Of a stretch of DNA of 40,683 nt, positions 17,055 to 24,337 are shown in pieces (positions within the stretch are counted from its first letter, which is position 1; the number at the start of each line of letters is the position of its first letter). Under the pieces are notes generated by a model. That model ran no database searches. It was not told where the DNA came from and saw only the letters and a program-made list of their open reading frames with translations. Position numbers and translations under genes: made by a program. Source of the stretch: Planctomycetaceae bacterium. GTDB lineage: Bacteria; Planctomycetota; Planctomycetia; Pirellulales; Pirellulaceae. Where the stretch lies: positions 1 through 40,683 of the forward strand of contig JAAYDI010000201.1 in assembly GCA_012729315.1 (NCBI GenBank), in the 5' to 3' direction.

Positions 17055-17680
17055 GCCCGCTCATGGCCGATCGTCGTCGCGCCGCCGTGGCCGGGCAGGA
17101 CCACCGTGTTGTCGGGCAGCGACAGCAGCTTGGTGCGGATGTTGGTCAGCAGCTGGTCCAGGTCGCCGTCCGGAAAATCGTACCGCCCGATGCTCCCCTG
17201 GAACAACACGTCCCCGACAAACACCACCCACGGATCGCCACCCTGCCATAGGTAGACGACGTGTCCCCGAGAGTGGCCGGGGATCGCCCGCACTTCTATC
17301 GCCAACCCGGCCGCCTCGTAGACCTGCCCGTCGTCCACCAGCACATCGGCCGGCGGACTGGTCAGGCCAAACCCAAACTGGGCCGACAGGTTCGCCTGGG
17401 GATCGGTGAGCTTATGCGCTTCGTCGCGGCCAATCACCAGCGGGCACTCTGGCCAGCAGCGCTTCATGGCCTGATTGCCGGCAATATGGTCGGCGTGCCC
17501 GTGTGTGATGAGGATCGCCTTGGGGGTGAGCTGGTGTTGGGTGAGGCAACTCTGGATCGCCGTGGCATCGAAGCCGGGGTCCACGATGATGCAGTCGCTG
17601 TGTCCTGTGAGGCTGGCCACAAACGTGTTCTGGCCGAACGAACGCGACACAACAGTATGTAGTGCGAGTGTGAGTGGCAT
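17033..17680 (-). CDS. Metallo-beta-lactamase fold hydrolase (glyoxalase II-like)
   Basis: A 215-residue cytoplasmic hydrolase. The metal motif is THGHADHIAGN (His60, His62, Asp64, His65), with further ligands in PGHSRGH (His136), VGDVLFQGSIGRYD (Asp157) and LPGHGGATTIGHE (His198). This set and the short length match the YcbL/glyoxalase II-type subgroup, which hydrolyses thioesters or related small molecules; the exact substrate cannot be read from sequence. The ATG at 17680 matches the family N-terminus, while an ATG at 17761 would add 27 low-complexity residues. Its last 22 bp overlap the end of the histidine kinase on the other strand. Confidence 0.88.
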   Translation of the reverse strand: MPLTLALHTVVSRSFGQNTFVASLTGHSDCIIVDPGFDATAIQSCLTQHQLTPKAILITHGHADHIAGNQAMKRCWPECPLVIGRDEAHKLTDPQANLSAQFGFGLTSPPADVLVDDGQVYEAAGLAIEVRAIPGHSRGHVVYLWQGGDPWVVFVGDVLFQGSIGRYDFPDGDLDQLLTNIRTKLLSLPDNTVVLPGHGGATTIGHERAHNPYLV

Positions 17681-18134
17681 GATGGCGATCGAGCTGGGCC
17701 GCGCCGGTGGAGCGGCCTGATCCGCATCCCCCCGACGCACGCGTTTAAGGCATGGTATCACAACAGTTAATGAGCAGTTTGCCGGCTGCGGTTCGCAGGG
17801 CTAGGGCGTGTGGCTCCGCAGCGAACCCGCTCAATGGTAGCCGGTCGCGGCAGGTCCGCCCAGCTCCCCCAGGGCCCCCGCCTGATCGGCCGCCCGGAAA
17901 TTCACCTAGGTGCCGGGGGAGAGACTGAGTAGAATAGGCGAAGCATAGACGAGTTGCGCAGCGTGCGCAAGCGACGGCGTGAAGCACGGGATGTGGCAGT
18001 TTACCCGTGTTTGTTCGTCTTTGCCGATTGGCAAAGGCGAACCGCAATTGCGGAGGATTGTAATTATTCCATACGACGCCGGGCGATACTTAGAACACCG
18101 CGTGTCCGAGCACAGAGGGTCGTTAGCGGGCGAA

Positions 18135-18171
18135 CTTGCGTAAACTCGTTGATCCGTAAGGGCTACGCAAG
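18135..18171. repeat. Inverted repeat CTTGCGTA / TACGCAAG
   Basis: Perfect 8-bp inverted repeat (18135-18142 and 18164-18171) around a 21-bp centre containing CTCGTTGATCCGTAAGG. The layout resembles a recombinase or repressor site more than a terminator, as there is no T tract. The function is unknown. Confidence 0.6.
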
Positions 18172-18323
18172 GCGGTTTGGTTTCGCCGGGACCATACCAC
18201 TGGATCTGGCGCGAGACTTGCTGCCACTAATTGGAACCGTTACTTTCACCATACAGCTCAGGGAGGGACGAGACGGCAGTTGCTGCAGGGCCCGACCTGC
18301 GCAGCGACTGCGGTTTCACTGGC

Positions 18324-18329
18324 AAGGAG
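18324..18329 (+). promoter_or_regulatory. Ribosome binding site AAGGAG of the DUF1571 gene
   Basis: AAGGAG lies 8 nt before the ATG at 18338 and decides that start against a frame open for another 384 bp upstream. Confidence 0.75.
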
Positions 18330-18337
18330 TCATTCGA

Positions 18338-19273
18338 ATGAGGCGAACGAACCGAACACGCGGACTCTGTCCGAGCGTAACACGCTGGCTTGTGGGCTTG
18401 GGGGTGCTGGCGAGCGCAGTCGCGGCGTGGGCGCAGCAACCGTCCCAGGGTCCGGCATCGAGTGAGCAGTTGACGGAGCCGCTCTATCGTGTCTCCAAAG
18501 CGGATGTCGATCCCAACGCGGTCGCCAAGGCCCATCCGATGGACCCCGCGCTGGTGGTGGCTTACGACGGATTGCGGAAGCTGCGGGCCAACGTGCGCGA
18601 CTACAGATGCGTCATGGTCAAACGCGAGCGGATTGGCGATACGCTGAACGACTACGAGTACATGTTTGCCAAGATTCGCAACGAGCAGGTGGAGAACGGC
18701 CAGGTTGTGACGCCGTTTTCGGTCTACTTGTACTTCCTGAAGCCGGAGGACATGAAGGGGCGGGAAGTGATCTTCGTCCGCGGGCAGAACGGCGGGAAGA
18801 TGATTGCCCACGAGCGCCGCGACTCGTTCAAAGGCAAGTTCGGCTCCATCTGGCTGCGCCCCGACGGCTCCATAGCCATGCAGGGCAACCGCTATCCGAT
18901 CACGGAAATCGGCCTGGAAACGCTCGTCATCCGACTCATCGAGAAGGGGACGCTCGACAAGCAGAACGGGTCGCCCGAGGAGTGTCTGGTCGAGTTCCGC
19001 AAGGGGGCCAAGATCAACGGCCGCCAGTGCACGATGCTGGAGGTCAAGCATCCGCAGCCTCGCCCGTACTACGACTTCTACGTGGCGCGCATCTTCATCG
19101 ACGATGAATTCAACGTGCCGGTACGCTATGCTGCGTATACTTGGCCGGCCACGCCGGGCTCCGAGCCGGGGAACGATGAACTGATCGAGGAATACACGTA
19201 CCTGAAGCTGGAACTGAACGTCGGACTGACGGACAAGGACTTTGACCCCGCGAATCCGGATTACAAGTTCTGA
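18338..19273 (+). CDS. DUF1571-type secreted protein
   Basis: An exported protein of 311 residues with a clear signal peptide (basic start MRRTNRTR, hydrophobic 15-30, cleavage probably after AWA at about 32). The body reads like the planctomycete DUF1571 family: LRANVRDYRCVMVKRERIG, then beta-rich VTPFSVYLYFL, GREVIFVRGQNGGKMIAHE and WLRPDGSIAMQGNRYPITEIGL. A C-terminal stretch YLKLELNVGLTDKDFDPANPDY closes the domain. The fold of this group is related to outer-membrane lipoprotein carrier-like (LolA/DUF1571) proteins; a lipid- or lipoprotein-related role in the envelope is only a guess. A hairpin follows the stop. Confidence 0.78.
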   Translation: MRRTNRTRGLCPSVTRWLVGLGVLASAVAAWAQQPSQGPASSEQLTEPLYRVSKADVDPNAVAKAHPMDPALVVAYDGLRKLRANVRDYRCVMVKRERIGDTLNDYEYMFAKIRNEQVENGQVVTPFSVYLYFLKPEDMKGREVIFVRGQNGGKMIAHERRDSFKGKFGSIWLRPDGSIAMQGNRYPITEIGLETLVIRLIEKGTLDKQNGSPEECLVEFRKGAKINGRQCTMLEVKHPQPRPYYDFYVARIFIDDEFNVPVRYAAYTWPATPGSEPGNDELIEEYTYLKLELNVGLTDKDFDPANPDYKF

Positions 19274-19338
19274 AGGTTTTGATGTCGGTATCGGTTTTGG
19301 TTCTGATTCTGGTTCTCGCGCCCTGCCTTCCGTACCTG

Positions 19339-19376
19339 CCGCCTCGTTTCGCGCCACGCCTGGCGAAGCGAGGCGG
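19339..19376 (+). terminator. Hairpin between DUF1571 gene and hydrolase
   Basis: A 14-bp stem (CCGCCTCGTTTCGC at 19339-19352, GCGAAGCGAGGCGG at 19363-19376, one G-T pair) closes a 10-nt loop. It is 65 bp after the DUF1571 stop. No T-run follows, so intrinsic termination may be weak; the stem may instead protect mRNA or act with Rho. Its presence argues against the upstream TTG start of the next gene. Confidence 0.6.
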
Positions 19377-19421
19377 TTAACGGTTGGCGGACGGTCGGCG
19401 TGGCGGAGCATCTGGCGGATC

Positions 19422-20213
19422 GTGCGCGCCGGCGTGGTCGCGTATCTGTTGATTCTGTTGCTGATGATGTGGCTCGAAACGACGCTCCTCTTTCCACGCT
19501 GGGCCATTGCGCCGGGCGACTGGCATCCTGACGGGCTGGTGTACGAGGACGTGTGCTTCACCTCGTCCGATGGCACGCGGCTGCACGGCTGGTACTTCGA
19601 TCAGCCGGGTGCCACGGTCCACGTGCTGTACTGCCACGGCAACGGCGAGGACGTGGCCGCCCTGGGCGACTACATGGACACGCTGCGCGCGCGCCACGAC
19701 ATCTCGCTGTTTGTGTTCGACTTCCGGGGCTATGGCCGCAGCGAAGGGCGGCCGGCGGAAACCGGTATCATTGCCGATGCACATGCCGCCCAACTGTGGC
19801 TGGCGGAGCGCGCCGGCATTGCACCTCAGGACATCGTGCTGTGGGGACGCTCGATCGGCGGCGCCATCGCCGTCCAGGTAGCGGCCAACTGGGGGGCCCG
19901 CGCCATGATCCTCGAACGGACGTTCACCAGCGTGCCAGATGTGGCGGCCCACCACTACTGGTGGCTGCCCGTACGCTGGCTCCTCAAGAACCGGTTCGAT
20001 TCGCGGCGGTGGATTGCCGCTTACCACGGGCCGTTGCTGCAGAGTCACGGGACGGCCGATGAAGTCGTGCCGTTCGAGTTCGGCAGGCAGCTCTTTGAGG
20101 CGGCGGTTGCCAGCCCCAAGCAGTTTGTCGCGATGAGCGGCGTGACCCACAATGGACCGAGCGACCAGGATTACTATACTGAGTTGCAGCGGTTTATCGA
20201 GCGGCTCAAGTGA
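19422..20213 (+). CDS. Alpha/beta hydrolase, membrane-anchored
   Basis: A 263-residue protein with one N-terminal membrane segment (about 4-22) followed by an alpha/beta hydrolase fold like the BEM46/YfhR/FrsA-type group. It shows the oxyanion motif LYCHGNGED, RGYGRSEG, the nucleophile elbow GRSIGG (Ser144), the acid in HGTADEVVP (Asp213) and the base in VTHNG (His243). The catalytic triad is therefore complete and an esterase or peptidase-like serine hydrolase is expected; the substrate is unknown. The GTG at 19422 has GGCGGA just upstream and follows a strong hairpin. The frame is open back to a TTG at 19242 inside the DUF1571 gene, which is less likely. Confidence 0.8.
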   Translation: MRAGVVAYLLILLLMMWLETTLLFPRWAIAPGDWHPDGLVYEDVCFTSSDGTRLHGWYFDQPGATVHVLYCHGNGEDVAALGDYMDTLRARHDISLFVFDFRGYGRSEGRPAETGIIADAHAAQLWLAERAGIAPQDIVLWGRSIGGAIAVQVAANWGARAMILERTFTSVPDVAAHHYWWLPVRWLLKNRFDSRRWIAAYHGPLLQSHGTADEVVPFEFGRQLFEAAVASPKQFVAMSGVTHNGPSDQDYYTELQRFIERLK

Positions 20214-20287
20214 CGCCGCCGCGGCAGGCCGCACGCACCCGATCCGGGTCGACTGACATTGCCGACACACATCGGAAGGAGCTTGTG

Positions 20288-20497
20288 ATGCAGATGCGGT
20301 ATTGGATCCTGGCCTCCGCGGCCGCCTGTTGCCTGGTGCTCAACGGCTGTAACCAAACGCCCCCAACGCCCCCTCCCGACGCCACCACCGAAACGCCCAT
20401 CCTGGATATTGACGAGGGCATCGAGATGACGCCGGACGAGATCGCACCGCCGGCCGATGCGGCGACAGACGCTGCGGCGGGTGACGCGGATCACTGA
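20288..20497 (+). CDS. Small lipoprotein, unknown function
   Basis: A 69-residue predicted lipoprotein. The signal ends in a lipobox-like LVLNGC with the acylated Cys at 21. The mature part is short, Pro/Thr-rich and then acidic (QTPPTPPPDA, then DIDEGIEMTPDEIAPP) with no fold visible. AAGGAG 6 nt before the ATG at 20288 fixes the start. It lies 74 bp after the hydrolase on the same strand and converges with the cpYpsA gene. I recognise no family. Confidence 0.7.
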   Translation: MQMRYWILASAAACCLVLNGCNQTPPTPPPDATTETPILDIDEGIEMTPDEIAPPADAATDAAAGDADH

Positions 20498-20538
20498 GCC
20501 GGGTGTGCCATGTGGTCTGCGCTGCGACTACACGTCGA

Positions 20539-21021
20539 CTACACGTCGCGGGCCAACACCGCGAGCAGAAACTGATACGCCTCGTGCGCGATACCCGGAT
20601 GAGTACTCTCACGCGGGCCGGCGACGTTGAGCACGCCAATCTGCTCCGCAACCAGCCAGCGTTGGACGCCCGCTGCCGCGGGTGCCTGTTGTAGATCCAC
20701 CACCAGGCAGGGTCTGGCGTGCCGCACGGCCAGGCGATAGGTCAGCTCTGTGCCTCCGGTCAACGGACCGCGACACAGAATCAACGTCGCGTCGGCGCTG
20801 AGCACGTTCTGCCGCGTGCGGACGGAATACCTGTCGGATCGCGTCTCCTGCAACTGGTAGCGCTGGGAAATGGGGCCGTCCTCGGCCAGCCGCCCCCGGG
20901 GACACCAGCCGCCGTGGGCCATGTGCACCGCAATGGCGGCGTCGAGCGCCCCCCGGTCCACTCCCGTCTGGCCACCCGAGATGATGCAGCGCAGCTGTCC
21001 CGTACCGGACGGGTCGGGCAT
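20539..21021 (-). CDS. cpYpsA / 'molybdenum carrier' SLOG-family protein
   Basis: A 160-residue protein with an N-terminal nucleotide- or ligand-binding loop SGGQTGVDRGALDAAI (15-30). PRGRLAEDGPI, ADATLILCRG, GGTELT and a C-terminal VLNVAGPRES follow. This order matches the circularly permuted YpsA (cpYpsA) branch of the SLOG superfamily, often labelled putative molybdenum carrier. SLOG proteins bind nucleotides or related small molecules; the role here is unknown. The stop region of rsmH supplies AGGGGGA 8 nt before the ATG at 21021, so it is probably translated in coupling with rsmH. An upstream ATG at 21075 would overlap rsmH. Confidence 0.8.
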   Translation of the reverse strand: MPDPSGTGQLRCIISGGQTGVDRGALDAAIAVHMAHGGWCPRGRLAEDGPISQRYQLQETRSDRYSVRTRQNVLSADATLILCRGPLTGGTELTYRLAVRHARPCLVVDLQQAPAAAGVQRWLVAEQIGVLNVAGPRESTHPGIAHEAYQFLLAVLARDV

Positions 21022-21025
21022 CGGC

Positions 21026-21916
21026 CTAATCCCCCTGGACACGCTCGGCCACCCGCAGCCGCGCGCTGCTGGCACGCGGATTACGCGCCACCTCAGCCTC
21101 CGCCGGCCGAACGGGTTTGCGCGTCAGCACACGCAGCCGCGGATCGTCGCGAAAGGCCAGCTTGACACGGCGGTCTTCGAGCGAATGAAAGCTGATGATT
21201 GCCAGCCGGCCCCCCACTGCCAGCCGTTCGGGCAACCGCCGCAACGCGTGCTCAAGCGACGCCAGTTCCTGATTCACGGCGATCCGCAGGGCCTGGAACG
21301 TGCGCGTGGCCGGGTCGATCCGGTGATGCTTCGCCACCGGCACGCAACTGCGTACAAGCTGCGCCAGTTGTCGGGCGGTACGGATCGGATCGTATCGCCG
21401 CCGCTCGACAATCGCCGCCGCCACCCGGCGACTGAATCGCTCTTCCCCGTAGTTGTACAGGATCTGCGCCAGCGTCTCGGCCCGCAAGCGTGCCAGCAGC
21501 CGCCAGGCCGGTTCGCCCCGCTCCGGATCGAACCGCAAATCCAACACGCCTTCGGACTCGAAACTGAACCCCCGATCATCGTCGGCCAGCTGGTCGCTCG
21601 ATAGACCCAGGTCGAGCAGGATGCCGTCGGCCAACTCCACGCCGGCCGCGTCGAGCACTTCGGGCAACTCGCAGAAATCCGACTGCGCCACCTGAATGGG
21701 CAGCCCCGCCAGCTCACGCTCAGCGCGCGCAATCACCTGCGGATCGCGGTCCACCGCCACCACTCGGCCGCTCCGTCCCACCTGCTCCGCCAACCGACGC
21801 GCGTGCCCGCCACCGCCGAGCGTGCCATCCACCACGACGCCGCCAGGCTGTAAGTGAAGCGCGTCCAGCACCTCCGATACCAGCACCGGGATGTGGATGG
21901 ACGTATGCTCGGCCAT
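21026..21916 (-). CDS. rsmH: 16S rRNA m4C1402 methyltransferase RsmH
   Basis: SAM-dependent N4-methyltransferase acting on C1402 in the decoding centre of 16S rRNA (formerly MraW). The 296 residues show HIPVLVSEVL at the N-terminus and the SAM loop VDGTLGGGGHARRL (29-42). DRDPQVI, LLDLGLSSDQL and GFSFESEGVLDLRFD follow, and ISFHSLEDRRVK lies near the end. The frame is open to 22225, but the family begins close to the Met at 21916; no strong ribosome binding site is seen. In most bacteria it follows mraZ and precedes ftsL/ftsI and mur genes. Here it is 415 bp from mraZ and is followed by an unrelated SLOG gene. Confidence 0.95.
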   Translation of the reverse strand: MAEHTSIHIPVLVSEVLDALHLQPGGVVVDGTLGGGGHARRLAEQVGRSGRVVAVDRDPQVIARAERELAGLPIQVAQSDFCELPEVLDAAGVELADGILLDLGLSSDQLADDDRGFSFESEGVLDLRFDPERGEPAWRLLARLRAETLAQILYNYGEERFSRRVAAAIVERRRYDPIRTARQLAQLVRSCVPVAKHHRIDPATRTFQALRIAVNQELASLEHALRRLPERLAVGGRLAIISFHSLEDRRVKLAFRDDPRLRVLTRKPVRPAEAEVARNPRASSARLRVAERVQGD

Positions 21917-22138
21917 GTTCGTCGTGCCGGGGGAAAACACAGTTCGTTCCGCACTCACGAACTGATCATACACGCTGGGCATCCAGCTGGACAACAGAGC
22001 GGCCGACCGACGTGCGACCCAGGGCGCATCCTTGCGCCCTTTATGGGCCGAGTCAGCAGCAAACGGATGCCTCTCGGCACGCCGCACGCTACAGTTCGCG
22101 GCCAGAAACATCCGGTTTCTGAGCCCGCGAAACACTGA

Positions 22139-22156
22139 CGGCCGATTAATCGGCCG
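22139..22156. repeat. Perfect 18-bp palindrome
   Basis: CGGCCGATTAATCGGCCG is its own reverse complement. It may be an operator for a dimeric regulator of rsmH or a hairpin in the mraZ-rsmH transcript. It lies 223 bp upstream of the rsmH start. Confidence 0.75.
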
Positions 22157-22158
22157 CT

Positions 22159-22188
22159 GGTCAGTCAGTCTGTGGCCGGTGACTGACC
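22159..22188. repeat. Inverted repeat GGTCAGTCA / TGACTGACC
   Basis: A 9-bp perfect stem with a 12-nt loop lies 2 bp beyond the 18-bp palindrome. Together the two could form paired hairpins in the mraZ-rsmH spacer. Confidence 0.7.
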
Positions 22189-22331
22189 GACCGGTTTCCG
22201 CGCGAGGCGAATGTAGTTTCTCCAATCCAACGTCCGAAATCTCGCCTCCCCAATCAACCCCACCCCTGGACGTTTTCCCCTCTGATTTCTCCTCTCTCCT
22301 CTCTCCTCCCTACTCTCCCCCTCCCCTCTTG

Positions 22332-22835
22332 CTAGCGGGGCCGCGCCGCAGCCAACGTCGTCTCCTCAGGCGATACGACTGTCGCGGCACGCGGCGGACA
22401 CTCGAATGCGCTCTCGGCAATCTCGTCGTAGAAAGGCTGCTTCTGACCCAGATATGCCTGCCAACGCTCCCGGTCCCAGACTTCCAGGTGGTCACGCACG
22501 CCGATCAGCACGATCTCCCTCCCGCTGAGCGACATTGCCACCAGGTCGGAGGGCAGACGGATACGTCCTTGCCGGTCGGGTTCCACGCGCTGAGCCTGCG
22601 AATAGAACAGCCGGCTGAAGGCCCGCAGATCCTGGGAAACCGGCGAACCTTGCCCCAACTGTTCGCCCAACCGCTGGAACGCCGATTCGGTGTAGATCAC
22701 CAGCGACCCGTCCGTGCCGGGGGCCACGTACAGGACCAAACCTCCGGACGTGTCCAGCGCATCGCGAATCGACTTGGGCAAGGTGAACCGGCATTTTTCA
22801 TCCAGACTTCGCTGATAGCTGCCGGTCAGAAACAT
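22332..22835 (-). CDS. mraZ: Transcriptional regulator MraZ
   Basis: AbrB-like DNA-binding protein of 167 residues that represses its own division/cell-wall operon in other bacteria. The two MraZ repeats are visible: LTGSYQRSLDEKCRFTLPKS near the N-terminus, and SQAQRVEPDRQGRIRLP with the matching 'D.qGRi.iP' pattern about 75 residues later, each followed by strands such as VLIGVRDHLEVW. The C-terminal 25 residues are extra. The ATG at 22835 matches the family start; an upstream ATG at 22877 lies inside the promoter. A good promoter and three phased candidate binding boxes precede it. Confidence 0.93.
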   Translation of the reverse strand: MFLTGSYQRSLDEKCRFTLPKSIRDALDTSGGLVLYVAPGTDGSLVIYTESAFQRLGEQLGQGSPVSQDLRAFSRLFYSQAQRVEPDRQGRIRLPSDLVAMSLSGREIVLIGVRDHLEVWDRERWQAYLGQKQPFYDEIAESAFECPPRAATVVSPEETTLAAARPR

Positions 22836-22839
22836 TTTT

Positions 22840-22864
22840 TGCCACCCGTTGCCACTGGCTCCCA
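22840..22864 (-). promoter_or_regulatory. Candidate MraZ boxes (autoregulation)
   Basis: Read on the minus strand, TGGGA, TGGCA and TGGCA occur at 22864-22860, 22854-22850 and 22844-22840, exactly 10 bp apart, just before the mraZ start. MraZ is known to bind TGGGN repeats separated by 5 nt near its own promoter. Two of the three boxes deviate at one position. A further TGGGG lies 12 bp upstream, out of phase. Confidence 0.5.
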
Positions 22865-22875
22865 CAACCATCCCC

Positions 22876-22903
22876 AAGATACCCGTTGACCGACCAACGT
22901 CAA
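22876..22903 (-). promoter_or_regulatory. Promoter of mraZ
   Basis: On the minus strand TTGACG (22903-22898) is followed after 16 bp by TATCTT (22881-22876), a good match to a housekeeping promoter. The transcript would start near 22869, about 35 nt before the mraZ ATG, placing the candidate MraZ boxes in the leader. Confidence 0.55.
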
Positions 22904-23021
22904 CAGGTATTCTTCTGCGGCGGCGCGCGACGTTTGCGGGCCGGCGACATAAGGTGTATACGGGGCGGAGACTTCGAGCGAAAACGAGTGGCCGGTGGTG
23001 GCGAAAAAAAAGCGCGGAAAC

Positions 23022-24158
23022 TCAGGTGGTCACAGCCGCCGCGCCCGACAGCGCTACGAACAGTTCGGCATACTGCCGGATCACCTGGGCAAATGAGAAA
23101 CGGTCGGCGACGCGCTGCAGATTCTGGCCGCCCAACTGGTGGGCGAATTCCGGATTGCGGACGATAGCAAGTGTTTTTTTGACAAGCAGTTGCAGATTAT
23201 TGACAGGTGCCGTCTGGGGGTCCGCCAGGGGGCCGAGCACCTCGGTCACGCCTTCGGCGGCCGAGCACACGACCGGTCGTCCGCACGCCATGGCCTCAAG
23301 CAGGACGTTGGGCATGCCTTCCCACCGCGACGGCAAGACCATCACATCGCTGGCCAGGAGAATTTCCGGCACGGTTGGCTGCCAGCCAGCGAAATGGATT
23401 CGATGCCCGACGCCCAGTTCGGCCGCCAGACGCCGCAGTCCGGCCGCGTCCGGGCCGTCGCCCACCAGCAGCACATCGTGGTCCGGCAGTGCGGCCAGGA
23501 GTTGTGGGGCGGCACGAATCAGCAGATCCACCCCCTTCTGCCGCGACAGCCGCGAGACACACGCGATCGCTCGCCGCCCCTCGGGAAAACCAAACCGCGT
23601 CAAGTCGGCCGGACGCCGGTCGTCGTAGGCGGTCAAATCAATTCCGTTGGGGATGACGATCAGCCGGGCCGGATCGATGTGCATCTGCCGGACCGCGAAG
23701 TCGGCCACCGACTGGCTGACGCACACCACGCGATCTGCCTCCCGCGCAATGCGCCCTTCGACCCACTGCCGCCAGCGGGACGGATCGGCCACGCGAAACC
23801 CCAGACTCAATGCGGTCTGGCTCGCACGGCGGCGTGCCAGCCCGCTCACCACGTTGGCGTGAAACAGCATCGACTGGATGACGTCCGGCGGCCGGCGATT
23901 GAACCGGGCACGCAGCGCCCGTACCGCTGACGGTAGACTCCACTTGCTCGTGAATCCCAGGTAATGCACCGGCAGATGTGCCTCGTCCAGGCGGCGGGCG
24001 AGCCGGTCCTGCGGCGCCGTTGGCCGGTGAGCGAGACTGTACACGGTTACGTCAAACCGGTCGCGATCCAGACCGCACGCGAGATTCACCAGGCAGCGTT
24101 CCGCACCCCCGACCTCGAGTTCGGTAATGACCAGCGCAATGTGCAGGCGACGATCCAT
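23022..24158 (-). CDS. GT4-family glycosyltransferase
   Basis: A 378-residue GT-B glycosyltransferase. The N-terminal domain begins ALVITELEVGGAER (8-21), where GGAER is typical of GT4 enzymes. The C-terminal donor domain shows VSRLSRQKGVDLLI, LLVGDGPD and the EX7E-type motif EGMPNVLLE (Glu280, Glu288), followed by AMACGRPVV. No membrane segment is present, so it is probably a cytoplasmic, membrane-associated enzyme acting on a lipid-linked or envelope glycan; donor and acceptor are unknown. The ATG at 24158 fits the family start. It lies upstream of mraZ on the same strand, with mraZ having its own promoter. Confidence 0.88.
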   Translation of the reverse strand: MDRRLHIALVITELEVGGAERCLVNLACGLDRDRFDVTVYSLAHRPTAPQDRLARRLDEAHLPVHYLGFTSKWSLPSAVRALRARFNRRPPDVIQSMLFHANVVSGLARRRASQTALSLGFRVADPSRWRQWVEGRIAREADRVVCVSQSVADFAVRQMHIDPARLIVIPNGIDLTAYDDRRPADLTRFGFPEGRRAIACVSRLSRQKGVDLLIRAAPQLLAALPDHDVLLVGDGPDAAGLRRLAAELGVGHRIHFAGWQPTVPEILLASDVMVLPSRWEGMPNVLLEAMACGRPVVCSAAEGVTEVLGPLADPQTAPVNNLQLLVKKTLAIVRNPEFAHQLGGQNLQRVADRFSFAQVIRQYAELFVALSGAAAVTT

Positions 24159-24337
24159 GGGTACCACTGACGGAGCCAGACGCGGGGACGAACAACTGCC
24201 CGTATTCGCGCACAGCAAAACACCGTTACTCTAGATCCTATTATCATTATCGGCGCAGGACATGAATTCACCACATGCGGTCGGTGCGCCGGCGGCGACC
24301 GAGGTTCCGACGGCAGTATGTCTCGGTAGGGGGGCAC

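Larger units (their letters stand above)
17681..18337. other. Non-coding gap before DUF1571 gene
   Basis: About 650 bp with no recognisable gene. The DUF1571 frame is open back to 17954, but that extension has no signal peptide or family match and is treated as non-coding. It holds an inverted repeat at 18135-18171 and a less GC-rich segment from about 18000 to 18260. No tRNA, SRP RNA, tmRNA or RNase P RNA core was recognised. Confidence 0.55.
21917..22331. other. Non-coding gap between mraZ and rsmH
   Basis: About 415 bp in a place where the two genes are normally adjacent. It contains a perfect palindrome and an inverted repeat (22139-22188) and, close to the mraZ stop, a pyrimidine-rich tract on the plus strand at 22283-22328 (purine-rich in the transcript of these genes). 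No gene was seen. Confidence 0.6.

Noticed and set aside
17762-17960. Structured GC-rich RNA (SRP or similar)
   Set aside because: The conserved SRP RNA core and tmRNA/RNase P signatures are not found; the hairpins present are ordinary for such base composition.
17954-18337. 128-codon N-terminal extension of the DUF1571 protein
   Set aside because: A perfect AAGGAG 8 nt before the ATG at 18338 and an immediate signal peptide show the true start.
19242-19421. TTG start of the alpha/beta hydrolase inside the DUF1571 gene
   Set aside because: It would require translation through a 14-bp hairpin and adds 60 residues with no family match.
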